Source: Macrotrachela quadricornifera (lineage: Eukaryota > Rotifera > Eurotatoria > Philodinida > Philodinidae). From it: a stretch of 64,000 nucleotides of DNA. Location: positions 1,045,147-1,109,146 of the forward strand of contig JAJEKB010020966.1 of the NCBI GenBank assembly GCA_022393335.1, given 5' to 3'. Below the pieces are notes generated by a model, which saw nothing but the letters and a program-made list of their open reading frames with translations, was not told where the DNA came from and made no database searches. The position numbers were made by a program, and so were the translations under genes. Numbering within the stretch: the first letter of the stretch is position 1; the number at the start of each line of letters is the position of its first letter. Shown here in pieces: positions 1-10,762 of the stretch.

Positions 1-133
1 TAGTTATCCTATGGGTAATGAAGTCATTACTTCTGGACAGACGTTATAAGTGGGTATTGGACTCAGTAGCTTAGTTTGCGATATCCTGACGTTTGGCTCT
101 GGATACCCGGCGTAATGGTATTATGACATCTAT

Positions 134-932
134 GCACTTACCATGCTCGATCTTCATTGGAATCGAATCAGTGGTCAAAAGATACAATATTTGATTAATA
201 GAATATACAATAATACAGTAAATTCCATTCTCTATACATTCTTCTCATTAATAAATCTACACATTTCCATACAGACACTCATAGAACTCAACCTCAGCGG
301 AAATGAAATTGGAAATCATGGAGTAGAAAATCTTCTTTGTGCTTTACAAAATAACAGAGTAAACTATATTTTCTAATGAGCTCTATCCATATCATTTGTA
401 CTTTCTCTTCTAGACATTTACAACACTCTGGCTTTGGCAAAATAAAATCGGACACCAAGGAGCTCAGCATCTCGCCGATCTTTTACGTAACAACACGGTA
501 AATTTCATTCTCTACCAGTCTCTCTCATTAGCATTTATATTTTCCTCTACAGACACCAAAAGAACTGTACCTTGGAAACAATTCAATTGGAGATCAAGGT
601 GTACAATATCTTGCTGATGCTTTAGAAAATAACAAAGTGAAATCGAGTTTTTTAATTATCACTCTAAATACAATTTTCATCTTATATATAGACAATTACT
701 ACACTTGGATTTGCATATAATCAAATCGGAAATCAAGATGCACAATATCTTATCAATGCTCTCAGAAGCAATGAGGTAGATCACACTTTCTACTCATTAT
801 TATTACGATTATTTTTATCTCTCTATATAGACACTCCAGCATTTATATCTCGGCGGGAATGATATTTCGGCGGAAACATGGCATCAGTTTCAAAAAAAAG
901 ACAATTCAAATATATGTAACAATTTTCTATGA
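134..932 (+). pseudogene. 5'-truncated leucine-rich-repeat (RNI-like) gene, C-terminal part
   Basis: Six LRR-coding modules run to a stop at 930-932: 134-217, 275-358, 414-497, 553-636, 692-775 and 831-932. Each internal exon is exactly 84 nt, one 28-residue ribonuclease-inhibitor-type LRR with a pattern like LxxLxLxxNxIGxxGAxxLAxAL. Exons are separated by 55-bp GT..AG introns, so the module period is 139 bp. The last exon ends with a non-LRR tail. The first module lacks a normal AG acceptor (TCTATGCACTT where sister modules have TATAGACACT), and bases 1-130 contain no LRR or F-box sequence. The 5' half of the gene therefore seems lost at a breakpoint near 110-133. A complete relative starts at 3857. 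LRRs are protein-binding solenoids and the partner is unknown. A start outside the window cannot be excluded, but the broken acceptor argues for a pseudogene. Confidence 0.75.
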
Positions 933-2289
933 ATGAATAAATGACATAGAAAACTTGAGGATATGGTATGGGTTAGATACATATATCCATTTACATTCAC
1001 TGTTTCAATAAAACGAGCTAGATTTTATCATATTCTAGAATACGTAACAATTGTTCTATACTTATAAAACTTAATCTTGTATTCTTATGTATAGTGTTGA
1101 CATTATCAATCAACAAACTATACTATATTTATTCAAATAAAAGAAATAAATTCTTCTTCTTTTCTACTTATGTCTTTTCATGTAAACATTAATGTAAAAA
1201 AAGAATTTTCAATAGAGTCAAATCCCAAAAAGACTTTCATTGTTCTTTTGCTATAATATTGACAATATAAAGACTAAAAACATGATTTCCTCTATAAATT
1301 CTTATAATGACATTCGTATCTCTAACTGAGTTGATCTCTTTGAAGAATTGAGAAGAAGGAACAATGACAAATACCAATTGTTCATTGACATTTCGGAGAA
1401 TTTTATCATCTTTCGATAGGCAAATATAAACTTGATATTCGTTGTCACTTTTGAATACTTTTATACAGTTAATAATCGAACCAACTTTTCGTTGAAGATG
1501 ACGATTTCTCTTAAAATAAAACAAACCATCTATTCATAAAAGACAATAAGTGTCTAAATTTTCATTTCTAATTAATCTCCTGAAGTAGCTAGAGATATTA
1601 TCAAAACATTAGTAAATGCCATTTCTTAATAGAAAAACAAATTCACTTACTCCTTTCTAATGATATTCTATCATTGTACTTACCTTGGAAAATTATCCAG
1701 TGACAAAAGTTATTTATGTAATCATAAGTTTCTTTTTATAAAATTGGAATATTCATGTTCATTATTATTCAAATGATTGTATGACAATTCCATTCGATTT
1801 AATTTCATCATATTAATATTAATAATCTTGATCTAATTGTTAATCAAGTTTTACAAAATTCAAATGAGCCTATTGATTAATAGACATGTATTTTTGGTAA
1901 GGAGATTAATTTTGAAGAATTTATACATGTTACTCGACAGAAAACTCAAATAAAAATAATAAGCGAAAAAGTTTTCTCAATGAATACATTATGTAAGAGA
2001 GATACAATCGATTCTCTAATGTTTAATAAAACCCAAAATGGCCAGATCTTCTGAGAGAAAGCTAAAGTTTCTGAAATTCGAATTTTCCTAGTTTTTTTCT
2101 GATGTATAACCAACTTCGAAACTTTTTGAGATAGTATAACTATGCTAATGAAGTTAAGAATAATTAGAATTTATCACTACCATAGAACAACATGATATCA
2201 TCATTTTTCTCTTCAAATAATTGGTAACTCCTGAATTATTTTATCCATTTCAAGGATCTTATCGTCTTGTAAATTTTAAAAATAAATAA
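933..2289. other. AT-rich intergenic stretch with one doubtful ORF
   Basis: No recognisable gene. A minus-strand ORF at 1237-1524 (95 codons) could be a terminal exon, because a T-rich run ending in AAG lies just upstream of its codon 6. Its residues resemble no family I know and no partner exon was found. Other frames are short. Confidence 0.4.
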
Positions 2290-3350
2290 TGAACTATCCG
2301 GTACGCGAGATAGATATGATTGGCGATGATGGTGAAGAAGAACAGAATGAAACAACATCACCATTATGAATACTGAAGAAAAAAAAGGAATTTTTCATAG
2401 TGATTGATTATTCATTAATGAATATTGATTGTGGTTACAAGAAGTAAATCATAATTCAACAAAAACTCGATGTAAAGCTTGTCCGAAAACATTCTTGGTT
2501 CATTCTGATGAAAAATGAGCTGTTCATAAACATATGGGTAGTACTTCACATTAAAAAATCTATAAAATCATTCGAGAGCAATGGCGCACTATAAATGCAA
2601 TTTATAACTCTAGAAGATGAATTAGATAAAAATTCAGTATGTGAATGTATGCTTGTTTTTCGTGGAGTTAAGCACGGGCATAATTATAGGTTTCAGGAAT
2701 GTATAGTTGATTTAATTCGAGCAGTGTTCCATTCATCATGATTAGCTAAAACAGTGTTATATGGTAAAACTAATGCACGAACAATTCTGTGCAATATATA
2801 TAGTTCTTTCTTTACAAGTAAAATTATTAATGGATCATCAAAAATGACATTTTATTCGTTATACGTTCATACTTAAAACAAAGGAAACTGCAAAACATTT
2901 CCGTTTCTAGTTCGATATTTTTCCGAAACAGATGTCAGTCAAGAAAATGATTTATTTTCATGTGAAATTTTAGTTTTTGTATTATATTTACGCAAGTTTT
3001 AATGTAGTACAAATTGTTCATGACAACCGACTAATTGATATTGAAACAATTCTATGTAAAGTGTATTCTTATTTCCTAAGATGAGAAAGTGAATTGAAAA
3101 GTTGAAAGATTTTCTTGAATTTGTACAAATTGATTTGAATGTACGTCATTTGGTCAAGAACTGTATTAAAAAAATGATTAGTGCTAATCTAAGCAGTAAA
3201 CTACACTAGAAATTATCCGATAAATATTATGGCAATAATGCACGATTAGTGTTAAGTCAGTTAGAAGAACTTGATAAATATATTGATTCATCTAGATCGA
3301 TCGACATTTTCGACTATTATTCTCAAAAAAAGAGGAAAAAGAGAAGGAGT
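2290..3350 (+). mobile_element. Decayed hAT-like transposase
   Basis: Broken plus-strand reading frames keep the order of a hAT-type transposase. Near 2470-2550 there is a zinc-finger-like stretch (CKACPKTF, then an HMGSTSH-type His motif). Near 2640-2860 follow KHGHNYRFQECIVDLIR and an FHSS..LAKTVLYGKTNAR-type segment, which matches the N-terminal region of hAT proteins that lies ahead of the catalytic core. Near 2880-2940 a FPFLVRYFSETD segment resembles the next block. Near 3080-3350 comes a diverged LKDFLEF...LEELDKYID region. Frames change and stops occur throughout, so this is a dead copy. No terminal repeats were found. Assignment is by remembered motif order only. Confidence 0.5.
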
Positions 3351-3856
3351 GGAAACCAGCTATTATTTATTTCGTATATTTACTTAAAGTATCAATTGAC
3401 ACATTTTAGATAATAATAATAATAGAAACTGCCTCCAAAAAAACTAGGAAAATGATAAAAATAAATAAATTGTTTCAATCAGTATTCTTACAAGATGGAT
3501 TTATTTTATTTTTTAATCAAAAAATTAACTTTATTTCTAATAAAAAAAAGAGAATGTAAAAGAATTTTATAAGACCAACTAGTTATTCAATCTCATTGAC
3601 ATACATTACATTACGTGTTGAAAATAAAATAGGGCGAATAAAAAGGTAAATTATAATTTTTTTGCTCATACTTTTATATTTTATTATTAGCATTATTCAT
3701 TTGCATTTCTTTACCCAAACAAGTAATTACACAACTATAAGAAACTAATGTTACAAAATAGATATAAACTCACTAAAACGAAAAGCAAAAATGCAATCAC
3801 TCATTTTATATAACCATAATAAATTTAAGCACAACACATTATAACAATTTATATCA
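3351..3856. other. AT-rich spacer upstream of the F-box/LRR gene
   Basis: Short A and T runs only. No ORF or repeat was recognised. It should contain the promoter of the gene starting at 3857, but I see no convincing core element. Confidence 0.4.
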
Positions 3857-6839
3857 ATGTCTGACAAAAGTGTCTCATGTTTTGTGGCAGTACCTATAGA
3901 AATTATTCATCGAATTCTGGATAATTTGGATGAACTAACTATTCTATTATCAATGCGCAATGTTTCAAAACGTATAAATGCAATTGTGGACATTTATTAT
4001 CCATATCAGGCACGCTTTTTTCTTTATCTTAATCATTGAATTTTTATCATTTTCAAAATATTCTTCACTGTCATTAACATATTATATCTTTGGGATATTT
4101 TCTTTTGCTGATCTCAAACTACGAGATAGAACAGGGTATATCTAAAGTTATGTTACAAATTATTTATATGCAAACTATTTCACATAAATCAAGATGGTTT
4201 ATCATTATCAAATATTTGAATGATATTGTTCTACATGAAACAAAGCAGAAATTGTGATTCCATGCTACAAAATTTAGAATTTTAAAAACTTTACTTTTTA
4301 TGAGACATAATTACAAACGAGTACACAACTATGAGAAACTATTGAAAAAGTCATCATCTCTTATATGAATATAACTATTATATTTTACTTTAGCTAAAAG
4401 TGAAGATAATTTTCGTCAGTTGTCTCAATAATTGTTCCCAATACGATACACTTATCCGTTTTTTTTCCATTTTAATATAATCACCATTTTTTTGACTACT
4501 GATACGATTTGAGTATTCAAAAGTTGAATTATGAAATTTATGTACAAGTTCGTTCATCATTTTAACTTTTTTTTTATTTCACATAGACACTCACAACATT
4601 GAATCTTCGATCGTGGAAAATCGGTACAAAAAAAGTACAACATCTTGCACGTGCTCTCAAAGAAACCAAAGTAATATTCCTTCTTCATTCTCTCATATTG
4701 TAATTCACGCATTATTTCACATAGATACTCACTACATTGGACTTAACGAACAATCAAATCAGTGATCAAGGAGTACACTATCTTGCCAATACTCTACAAG
4801 AAAACAAAGTAGCATCCTCCTCTCGCTTTCTTTTAGTATTATATATTCATTATTTCACATAGACACTCACTATATTGAACCTCACAAACAATCAAATCGG
4901 TGATCACGGAGCACAATATCTGGCTAATGCTTTACAAGAAAACAAAGTAACATTTTTCTGCCATATTTTAATTCTATTACTCACTCATTATTTCTTACAG
5001 ACGCTCACCACACTGAACCTCTACTACAATCAAATCCGTTCATACGGAGCACATCAACTTGCTGATGCTCTAAAAGAAAACAAAGTAACATTCTTCTCTG
5101 ACTTTCTTATTCTATCACTCACTCATATGACACATAGACAGTCACCTCACTGAATATCGGCTGTAATCAAATCGGTGATCATGGAGCACGATGTCTTGCC
5201 AATGCTCTAAAAGAAAACAAAGTAACATTCTGCTGTCATTTTCTTATTCTATTACTCACTCATTATTTCATATAGACACTCACTACACTAAACCTTTATA
5301 ACAATAAAATCGATTCACACGGAGCACAACATCTTGCCAATGCTTTACAAGAAAATAAAGTATTAATATTTCCACATTCTCTTCTCCGAGTAATCACACA
5401 TTATTTCACATAGACACTCTTCACACTGAGTCTCGGATCGAATCGAATCGAATCGGTCCGGAAGCAGTACAATACATTGCTAATGCTCTACAAGAGAACA
5501 AAGTAGGTGCTAGGACAATTCGTTGCAGACAATTCGTTGCAACGACATAATCCAATTATAATTTATCATTATTTTTTCGTTGGTGAAGGGACCTATTAAG
5601 TTAAGTTAAGAACACATAACTCAATAAGTGCAAAAAATGTAGAGGATATTTCTAATGACTAAAACTATACTTTTGCTCTCGAGTAATACAATAATCGTCT
5701 TGTGCACATTAAAAGTCAGAGTATTTGAATTATGTCAGCGATAAAAGTTTTTTGTAGAAGTAGAAATGTCACCGCAATAAAACAACGTTTGATCAAATTC
5801 TTTTATTAAATCATCCGCATTTGGCGTACAATTTTTGACAGTTTAAAGGTTGCTATCTCTTATTCTCTACATTTAAAAATGAACTAGCTCGAATTAATTT
5901 ATGACTTATAAAGTGCTACGACTAATTTTCATAATATCTCACGTCTGAAGTCTTTTCATCTCATCGATACTGCTCATGAAGCGAAAAACGAGTCCGGTTT
6001 TTGTCGAGCCAGAATTTCTTGTAACGACGCAAACCGAAATAAAAAACAGTCAAGTTTAGCCATTAGAAATATCCTCTACATTTTTTGCACTTATTGAGTT
6101 ATGTGTTCTTAACTTAACTTAATATGTCCCTTCACCAACGAAAAAATAATGATAAATTATAATTGGATTATGTCGTTGCAACGAATTGTCCATGCGACGA
6201 ATTGTCCGCAACGCATTGTCCACGACGAATTGTCCTGCAACGAATTGCCCGGTCACCAACAAAATAATATTTTCCCCGCCTTTCCTTATTCTATCACTCA
6301 CTTATTGTTTCACATAGACACTCACCACATTATCCCTCGAAGGGAATGAAATCGGTGATTACGGCGCACAATACCTAGCTAATGCTTTGCAAGAAAATAA
6401 AGTAACATTTTTGTCTCACTTTTCTAACCTATCACTTACTCATTATTTATTACAGACACTCATCATATTAAACCTCGGTAATAATCAAATCGGTTCAAAA
6501 GGAGCACAATATCTTGCCAATACTCTACAAGAAAACAAAGTAACATTCTTCTCTCATTTTCTTATCTGACTACTCAGTCACTCATTATTTCACATAGATA
6601 CTCACTACACTGAACCTTTACCATAATCAAATAGATAATGAAGGGGCACAATATCTGACTACGGCTCTGCAAAAAAACAGAGTAATATTGTTACCTCATT
6701 TTTTATATTACTACTCATCCATTAATTCGCATAGACACTTACAACACTGGATCTTAGACTCAATAGCATTAGTGTTGATGAAAAACGAAATGTCAAGGAT
6801 ACACTAAAAAATAATTCTCAACTAGAGATAATTATATAG
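3857..6839 (+). CDS. F-box / leucine-rich-repeat protein, modular exons, possibly disrupted
   Basis: Exon 1 (3857-4009, 51 codons) encodes an F-box-like segment (VPIEIIHRILDNLDEL, then LLSMRNVSKRIN). It is followed by eleven LRR exons at 4587-4670, 4725-4808, 4863-4946, 5001-5084, 5138-5221, 5276-5359, 5414-5502, 6318-6401, 6456-6539, 6598-6681 and 6735-6839 (stop 6837-6839). All are phase 0 and all but two are 84 nt, one 28-residue RNI-type LRR each. Exon 1 would have to use a GC donor (CAG|GCACGC) and a 577-bp intron. F-box/LRR proteins are usually substrate receptors of SCF ubiquitin ligases, which is inferred here from the family. Two oddities: the 5414-5502 exon is 89 nt because of a TCGAA-type slippage (frameshift unless skipped), and a 0.75-kb transposon sits in the next intron. 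Skipping any 84-nt module keeps frame, so function may survive. Confidence 0.7.
4587..5502 (+). repeat. Tandem exon+intron LRR modules, 138-bp period
   Basis: Exon starts at 4587, 4725, 4863, 5001, 5138, 5276 and 5414 are spaced 138, 138, 138, 137, 138 and 138 bp. The 84-nt exons are similar, and so are the introns: each begins GTAAC or GTAATATTC, carries TCTTATTCTATCACTCACTCATTATTTC-like pyrimidine-rich sequence and ends CATAG or ACAG. Three further modules at 6318, 6456 and 6598 continue the series after the transposon. The repeat unit is therefore the exon with its intron. Confidence 0.9.
5506..6256. mobile_element. Non-autonomous DNA transposon with long TIRs (family A, copy 1)
   Basis: About 150 bp at 5506-5660 is repeated inverted at 6045-6256, including GTGCAAAAAATGTAGAGGAT and its complement. 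The ends are GGTGCTAGGACAATTCG and its approximate complement CGAATTGCCCGGTCACC. Near each end a short motif of the type GCAACGAATTGTCC is repeated, about five times on the right and twice on the left. Flanks read AACAAAGTA and AACAAAATA, a probable 9-bp target duplication with one mismatch. The 390-bp interior has no transposase ORF. The insertion lies in an intron of the F-box/LRR gene and the duplicated target covers that intron's splice donor. Confidence 0.85.
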
Positions 6840-9716
6840 TTCTTACAAAAGCGAACGATTATGCATAACAATGACATTATGTATTGAGCGATGAACTGAT
6901 TAATATTATATATTTAATAAATGTATACTCAATTCATTGATATCAGTTATAATTCTCATGTATTTCCAGCATAGGCAACATATTTTGAAGTATTGTCTTA
7001 TTGTATGAATCTCTTTCAATTAAATAATGTCTTTACCTGTCAAATGTTTTTGATTAATTTGATTTTTCTCGTTTGCCATAATTTGAACATTTAGTTTGAA
7101 GTGATATTTTTGCTTTCAACCTATAATTTTCTAATAATAGCCAAAATATCCATATGGTTCGATTTTTTGCGTTGAATCACTCAATTAACATTGTACCACC
7201 GAATTTTTATTATATGATCATATTCAGTAAATTCATTTATTTCTACTTGTGTTTAAGATTGATGTTCATATCACATTGTGAGTTCCATTATTGTTGTATC
7301 TCTGCATATTACTTTATCTGTTGATGATAAAGTAATTAGTTATTAGGCTATGAAAGTTTTTAGTGAATCAGAATAAAAAAAACGGTAGAGTAGAAATAAG
7401 TGTCACATCTATTTTTCAGATAATAGTTTCATTTCAAATACTAAATGACAGCAGTGTCGTATGTAAATTATAAAAACTAAACATATTAGAAATTTTTTAA
7501 TACTCAGAATAAAAATTAACGTTTGACTGTTCGTGTGAATAGTTGCCCCATTAATTATGATTGATTGAACGCGAATCATATTTATTTATCAAAATTCATA
7601 CCTTTTGATTATGCCATTTGCTTGTGTACTGTCCCGATATTCTTGTTAGAAGACTGAATAATATTCTGAAAAAGAGAAAAATGACTTATGCTAAATGAAT
7701 ATTTCATCTTCTGAGGAATGAAGAAGAGATTCGAAGATATTAAGTATACGGCTATAGTTCAAATTGATGAAGTTTACTTTATCACAGCGAGGGGCTACTG
7801 GGACTTATTTTTTTGGGATTTATTTCTTCAGCAGGATTTATTGGGATTTATTTATTTACTAAAGATTTATTGACATTTATTAGGTGTATTAGTATTTCAC
7901 GGCACCCTAACTCTTGCCCTCTATCCTCCGCACTCGCCCTCTCTCTCACGAAGAGTTATGTGGAATTTATTCTAAGATGTATGGGGATTTTAATAAAAAA
8001 AACCGAATAAATTTCAAAAAAAGGTTCCCAGTAGCTGCTGTTGTTTTCTTATGGTTATTTATTTATATCTGTCAGTTTTTAAACAATCTAAACTAGAACT
8101 TATTTATATATTCAGAATTCAGCAAATTTTTCTTTTATTCAAATAAAATACTTCTGCTTCTTCTTATTACTAAATATACCATTCATTAATAAATCACGTA
8201 TACAACCATATATCGACGACAACATCTACAAATACTTAACAAATTCGTACTTCATATACAACTGTCTCCAATCGATAATTCTAATGTTCGACTTATCATT
8301 TCATATACCAAATTAATTTTATAATACATTTCACTATACTTCTACTTATTCTTATTCTGTAGAGCGGCTAAGACATTTCTGGACTTCGTAACAATAACGA
8401 TTCAATTGCATTATCTTTATTAGAATATTTCAAATGCATACAATGGATTCTTTAGTATTTCTTTGCGATTGCATATAGTCACGTAGGTATACATAGCTGG
8501 GAGTACAATTTTCCCGCTAAGATACGGCATGAAACTATGACATAACCACAAGTTCACAACACCAACGCTTCATTGATAACAGCTAAATGTAAATAAATGG
8601 GCATCCTCCGTCAAAATATTCATTTGGAATCTTTCCTTTCTTTCAAAATATATATCCTTTAATTCGTTTACTACACAATCCTTATTCCATCATTTTAAAT
8701 ACCCAAATCGAACAATATTTAACAACAAACATTTTCTATTCATCCGAAACTATCAATTCTGAATACAAGTCATCGTATGTACAGAATGTTAGTTAGCATT
8801 TATTTTCCAAATTGAACGCAAAAATCATTTATTCATCATATTCTTTAGTAAATAAAACGATACTATTATCATTTTTAATCAACCATATACTTTCAAAATC
8901 AATCAAAAACATCGACAACAAAAAAATTTCGTAGAACAAACCAAATCATTCAACTAAACATAGTAGAATACAGTATTGAATTCCTGCATAGTACTGGAAT
9001 AAGATTTGGTTTTGATTTTATATTGGATTAAATCATTGAAAATCGTCATAGCTGCCGTGAAATCTAGATATTGGCAGCTGTTCTCACACCTCACCCTTTC
9101 AAAAGTTCATTTATAATAAAGAAATTTTTGATCAAATTTATCTTGTTTTATAACACAATATTTCTCAAATCATTTGTCTTTTTAGAATATCTTACTCTCT
9201 GTTAATTTATATTTCCTTCTGATAAAAATATAACAAATATTTTAAACTGTGAGTGTATTTCACTTTAAGTCTCAAACTGTTGTGAGAAATATTTATCAAG
9301 ATATTAATAAAAGTTATTAAGAAATTCATATACAAGAAAAAAGTCATTGCATTGAATCGATAGTGCAATGACTCATCCAGTGAGAGATGCTTCAGAACGT
9401 TTTCTCGTGTTCTAGTCGCTTCGATGACGTGTAGAACAGAAATAAAAAAATGTTATTTTTTGCACTCAGTAGGACGAAAGGAACAGAAAAGAAAGAAGAA
9501 GAATGTGTATAACGTCATTCCATGACATTAAAGAACAAGAAGAAAAGATTTTACACCATATAAATAGACAGAAACGTTTTTGACTTTTTCTGTCATAAAG
9601 TGCAAGTGTAACTGAGAATTACTTTAAACGCCATCATTCTATCATACGGACGATTCTTATTCAAAACGACGATAATAAACAAGGTATCTTCTGTTTTTTC
9701 TTCACTATTAAAAACA
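6840..9716. other. Long intergenic region without recognisable genes
   Basis: AT-rich, with stops in every frame at short intervals. Overlapping ORFs at 7813-8096 have low-complexity, non-conserved translations. A slightly more GC-rich patch at 8460-8600 shows no motif. Around 9420-9560 there are TGACGT/ACGTCA-like half sites and purine-rich sequence that may belong to the promoter of the next gene. Confidence 0.4.
9559..9566 (+). promoter_or_regulatory. TATA-box candidate of the SGNH hydrolase gene
   Basis: TATAAATA lies about 150 bp upstream of the start codon at 9717, in a region lacking other ORFs. This is a plausible core promoter with a 5' leader of roughly 120 nt. Confidence 0.45.
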
Positions 9717-10370
9717 ATGGGTAATCAAATCATTTCGGAAACATTAAATAGTCAAAGAAAAATACCAGAAAAAGTATCTAAATATATATGTATGGGTGCA
9801 TCCGATGCTGTCGGTTTAGGAACATCCAATCCATCGAAAGATGGTTGGGTACCTAAATTTGCTAATTTAATTAATGCCGAAAAAACTATTAATCTCGGTC
9901 GTAGTGGTTCAACACTTTCTCAAGCTATGCATGAACAATTACCGAAAGTACTCGATCATAAACCTGATGTAGTTACTATTTGGTTAGCAGTCAATGATTT
10001 TAATCGACAAGTTTATGATCGATCACTTCTAACGAAATATACATCTGATCTACATGAATTATTATCACAATTACGAACTAAATTAGGTGAACAGACTCGA
10101 ATTCTTGTAGGAAATATTCCTGATCTATCTCAAGTAGCCATTTATACATCACTTGGTATACCAAAACTTCTATTAAATCTTCAAGTGAAACGATGGAATG
10201 ATGCTATTAACCAAGCAGTAAAAAAATATCAATGTGATCTTGTTGATCTTTATTCTCATTGGAAAGAATTAGCTGATCATCCTGAATATGTATCTTTCGA
10301 TGGTTTTCATCCATCAACAAATGGATACGATAGACTTGCACAAGTTTTTCATCAACAATATGTTCGATAG
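9717..10370 (+). CDS. SGNH/GDSL-family hydrolase, intronless
   Basis: 217-codon uninterrupted ORF. Four SGNH blocks are present in order: GASDAVG with the presumed nucleophile Ser29, GRSGST with oxyanion Gly61, AVND with Asn93, and DGFHPS with Asp195 and His198. Family members are serine esterases/lipases acting on acyl or acetyl esters, and the substrate here is unknown. Block I reads GASD rather than the usual GDS. There is no signal peptide, so the enzyme is probably cytosolic. Lack of introns, the compact bacterial-like length and a lone position next to transposons fit a horizontally acquired gene, as is common in bdelloids, but that needs a phylogeny. A TATA box upstream and AATAAA at 10401 suggest a eukaryotic transcription unit. 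The AATGG start context and in-frame block I support this start. Confidence 0.85.
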   Translation: MGNQIISETLNSQRKIPEKVSKYICMGASDAVGLGTSNPSKDGWVPKFANLINAEKTINLGRSGSTLSQAMHEQLPKVLDHKPDVVTIWLAVNDFNRQVYDRSLLTKYTSDLHELLSQLRTKLGEQTRILVGNIPDLSQVAIYTSLGIPKLLLNLQVKRWNDAINQAVKKYQCDLVDLYSHWKELADHPEYVSFDGFHPSTNGYDRLAQVFHQQYVR

Positions 10371-10400
10371 ATTTTGTACATACAATTAGATTTTGTTTAA

Positions 10401-10406
10401 AATAAA
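10401..10406 (+). terminator. Polyadenylation signal of the SGNH gene
   Basis: AATAAA lies 31 bp after the stop codon, in a normal position for a eukaryotic poly(A) signal. Confidence 0.5.
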
Positions 10407-10762
10407 GATTTTATCTAAATATGATCGAATCTGTGAATAAAGAACTCCTGTTCAAGGAATAATACGATATTATAGATAAGTATTAATAGAGTGTAGTGTG
10501 ATCCACTAGCTGAATGATTCTTGATCGATAAATATTCGATGTATGTAAATCAATTTTTATTTAAAGCTAAATTCTTCGTTTTTCTTAGTTTCATTACATT
10601 CATTGATTGCATAGACACATGTTTCATTTCTTTTTTTTTCTTAATGAAACGAGAAAATAAACAATTAATGAATCTATTGGATACTTACGGATTAGTTTTT
10701 GCTGGAAACTAATATTTATACATGTATTCATGTTAATTGAGATATCTCTACGTGATGTCGGA

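Noticed and set aside
7813..8096. Overlapping plus-strand ORFs
   Set aside because: Low-complexity translations, two competing frames, no splice signals and no domain.
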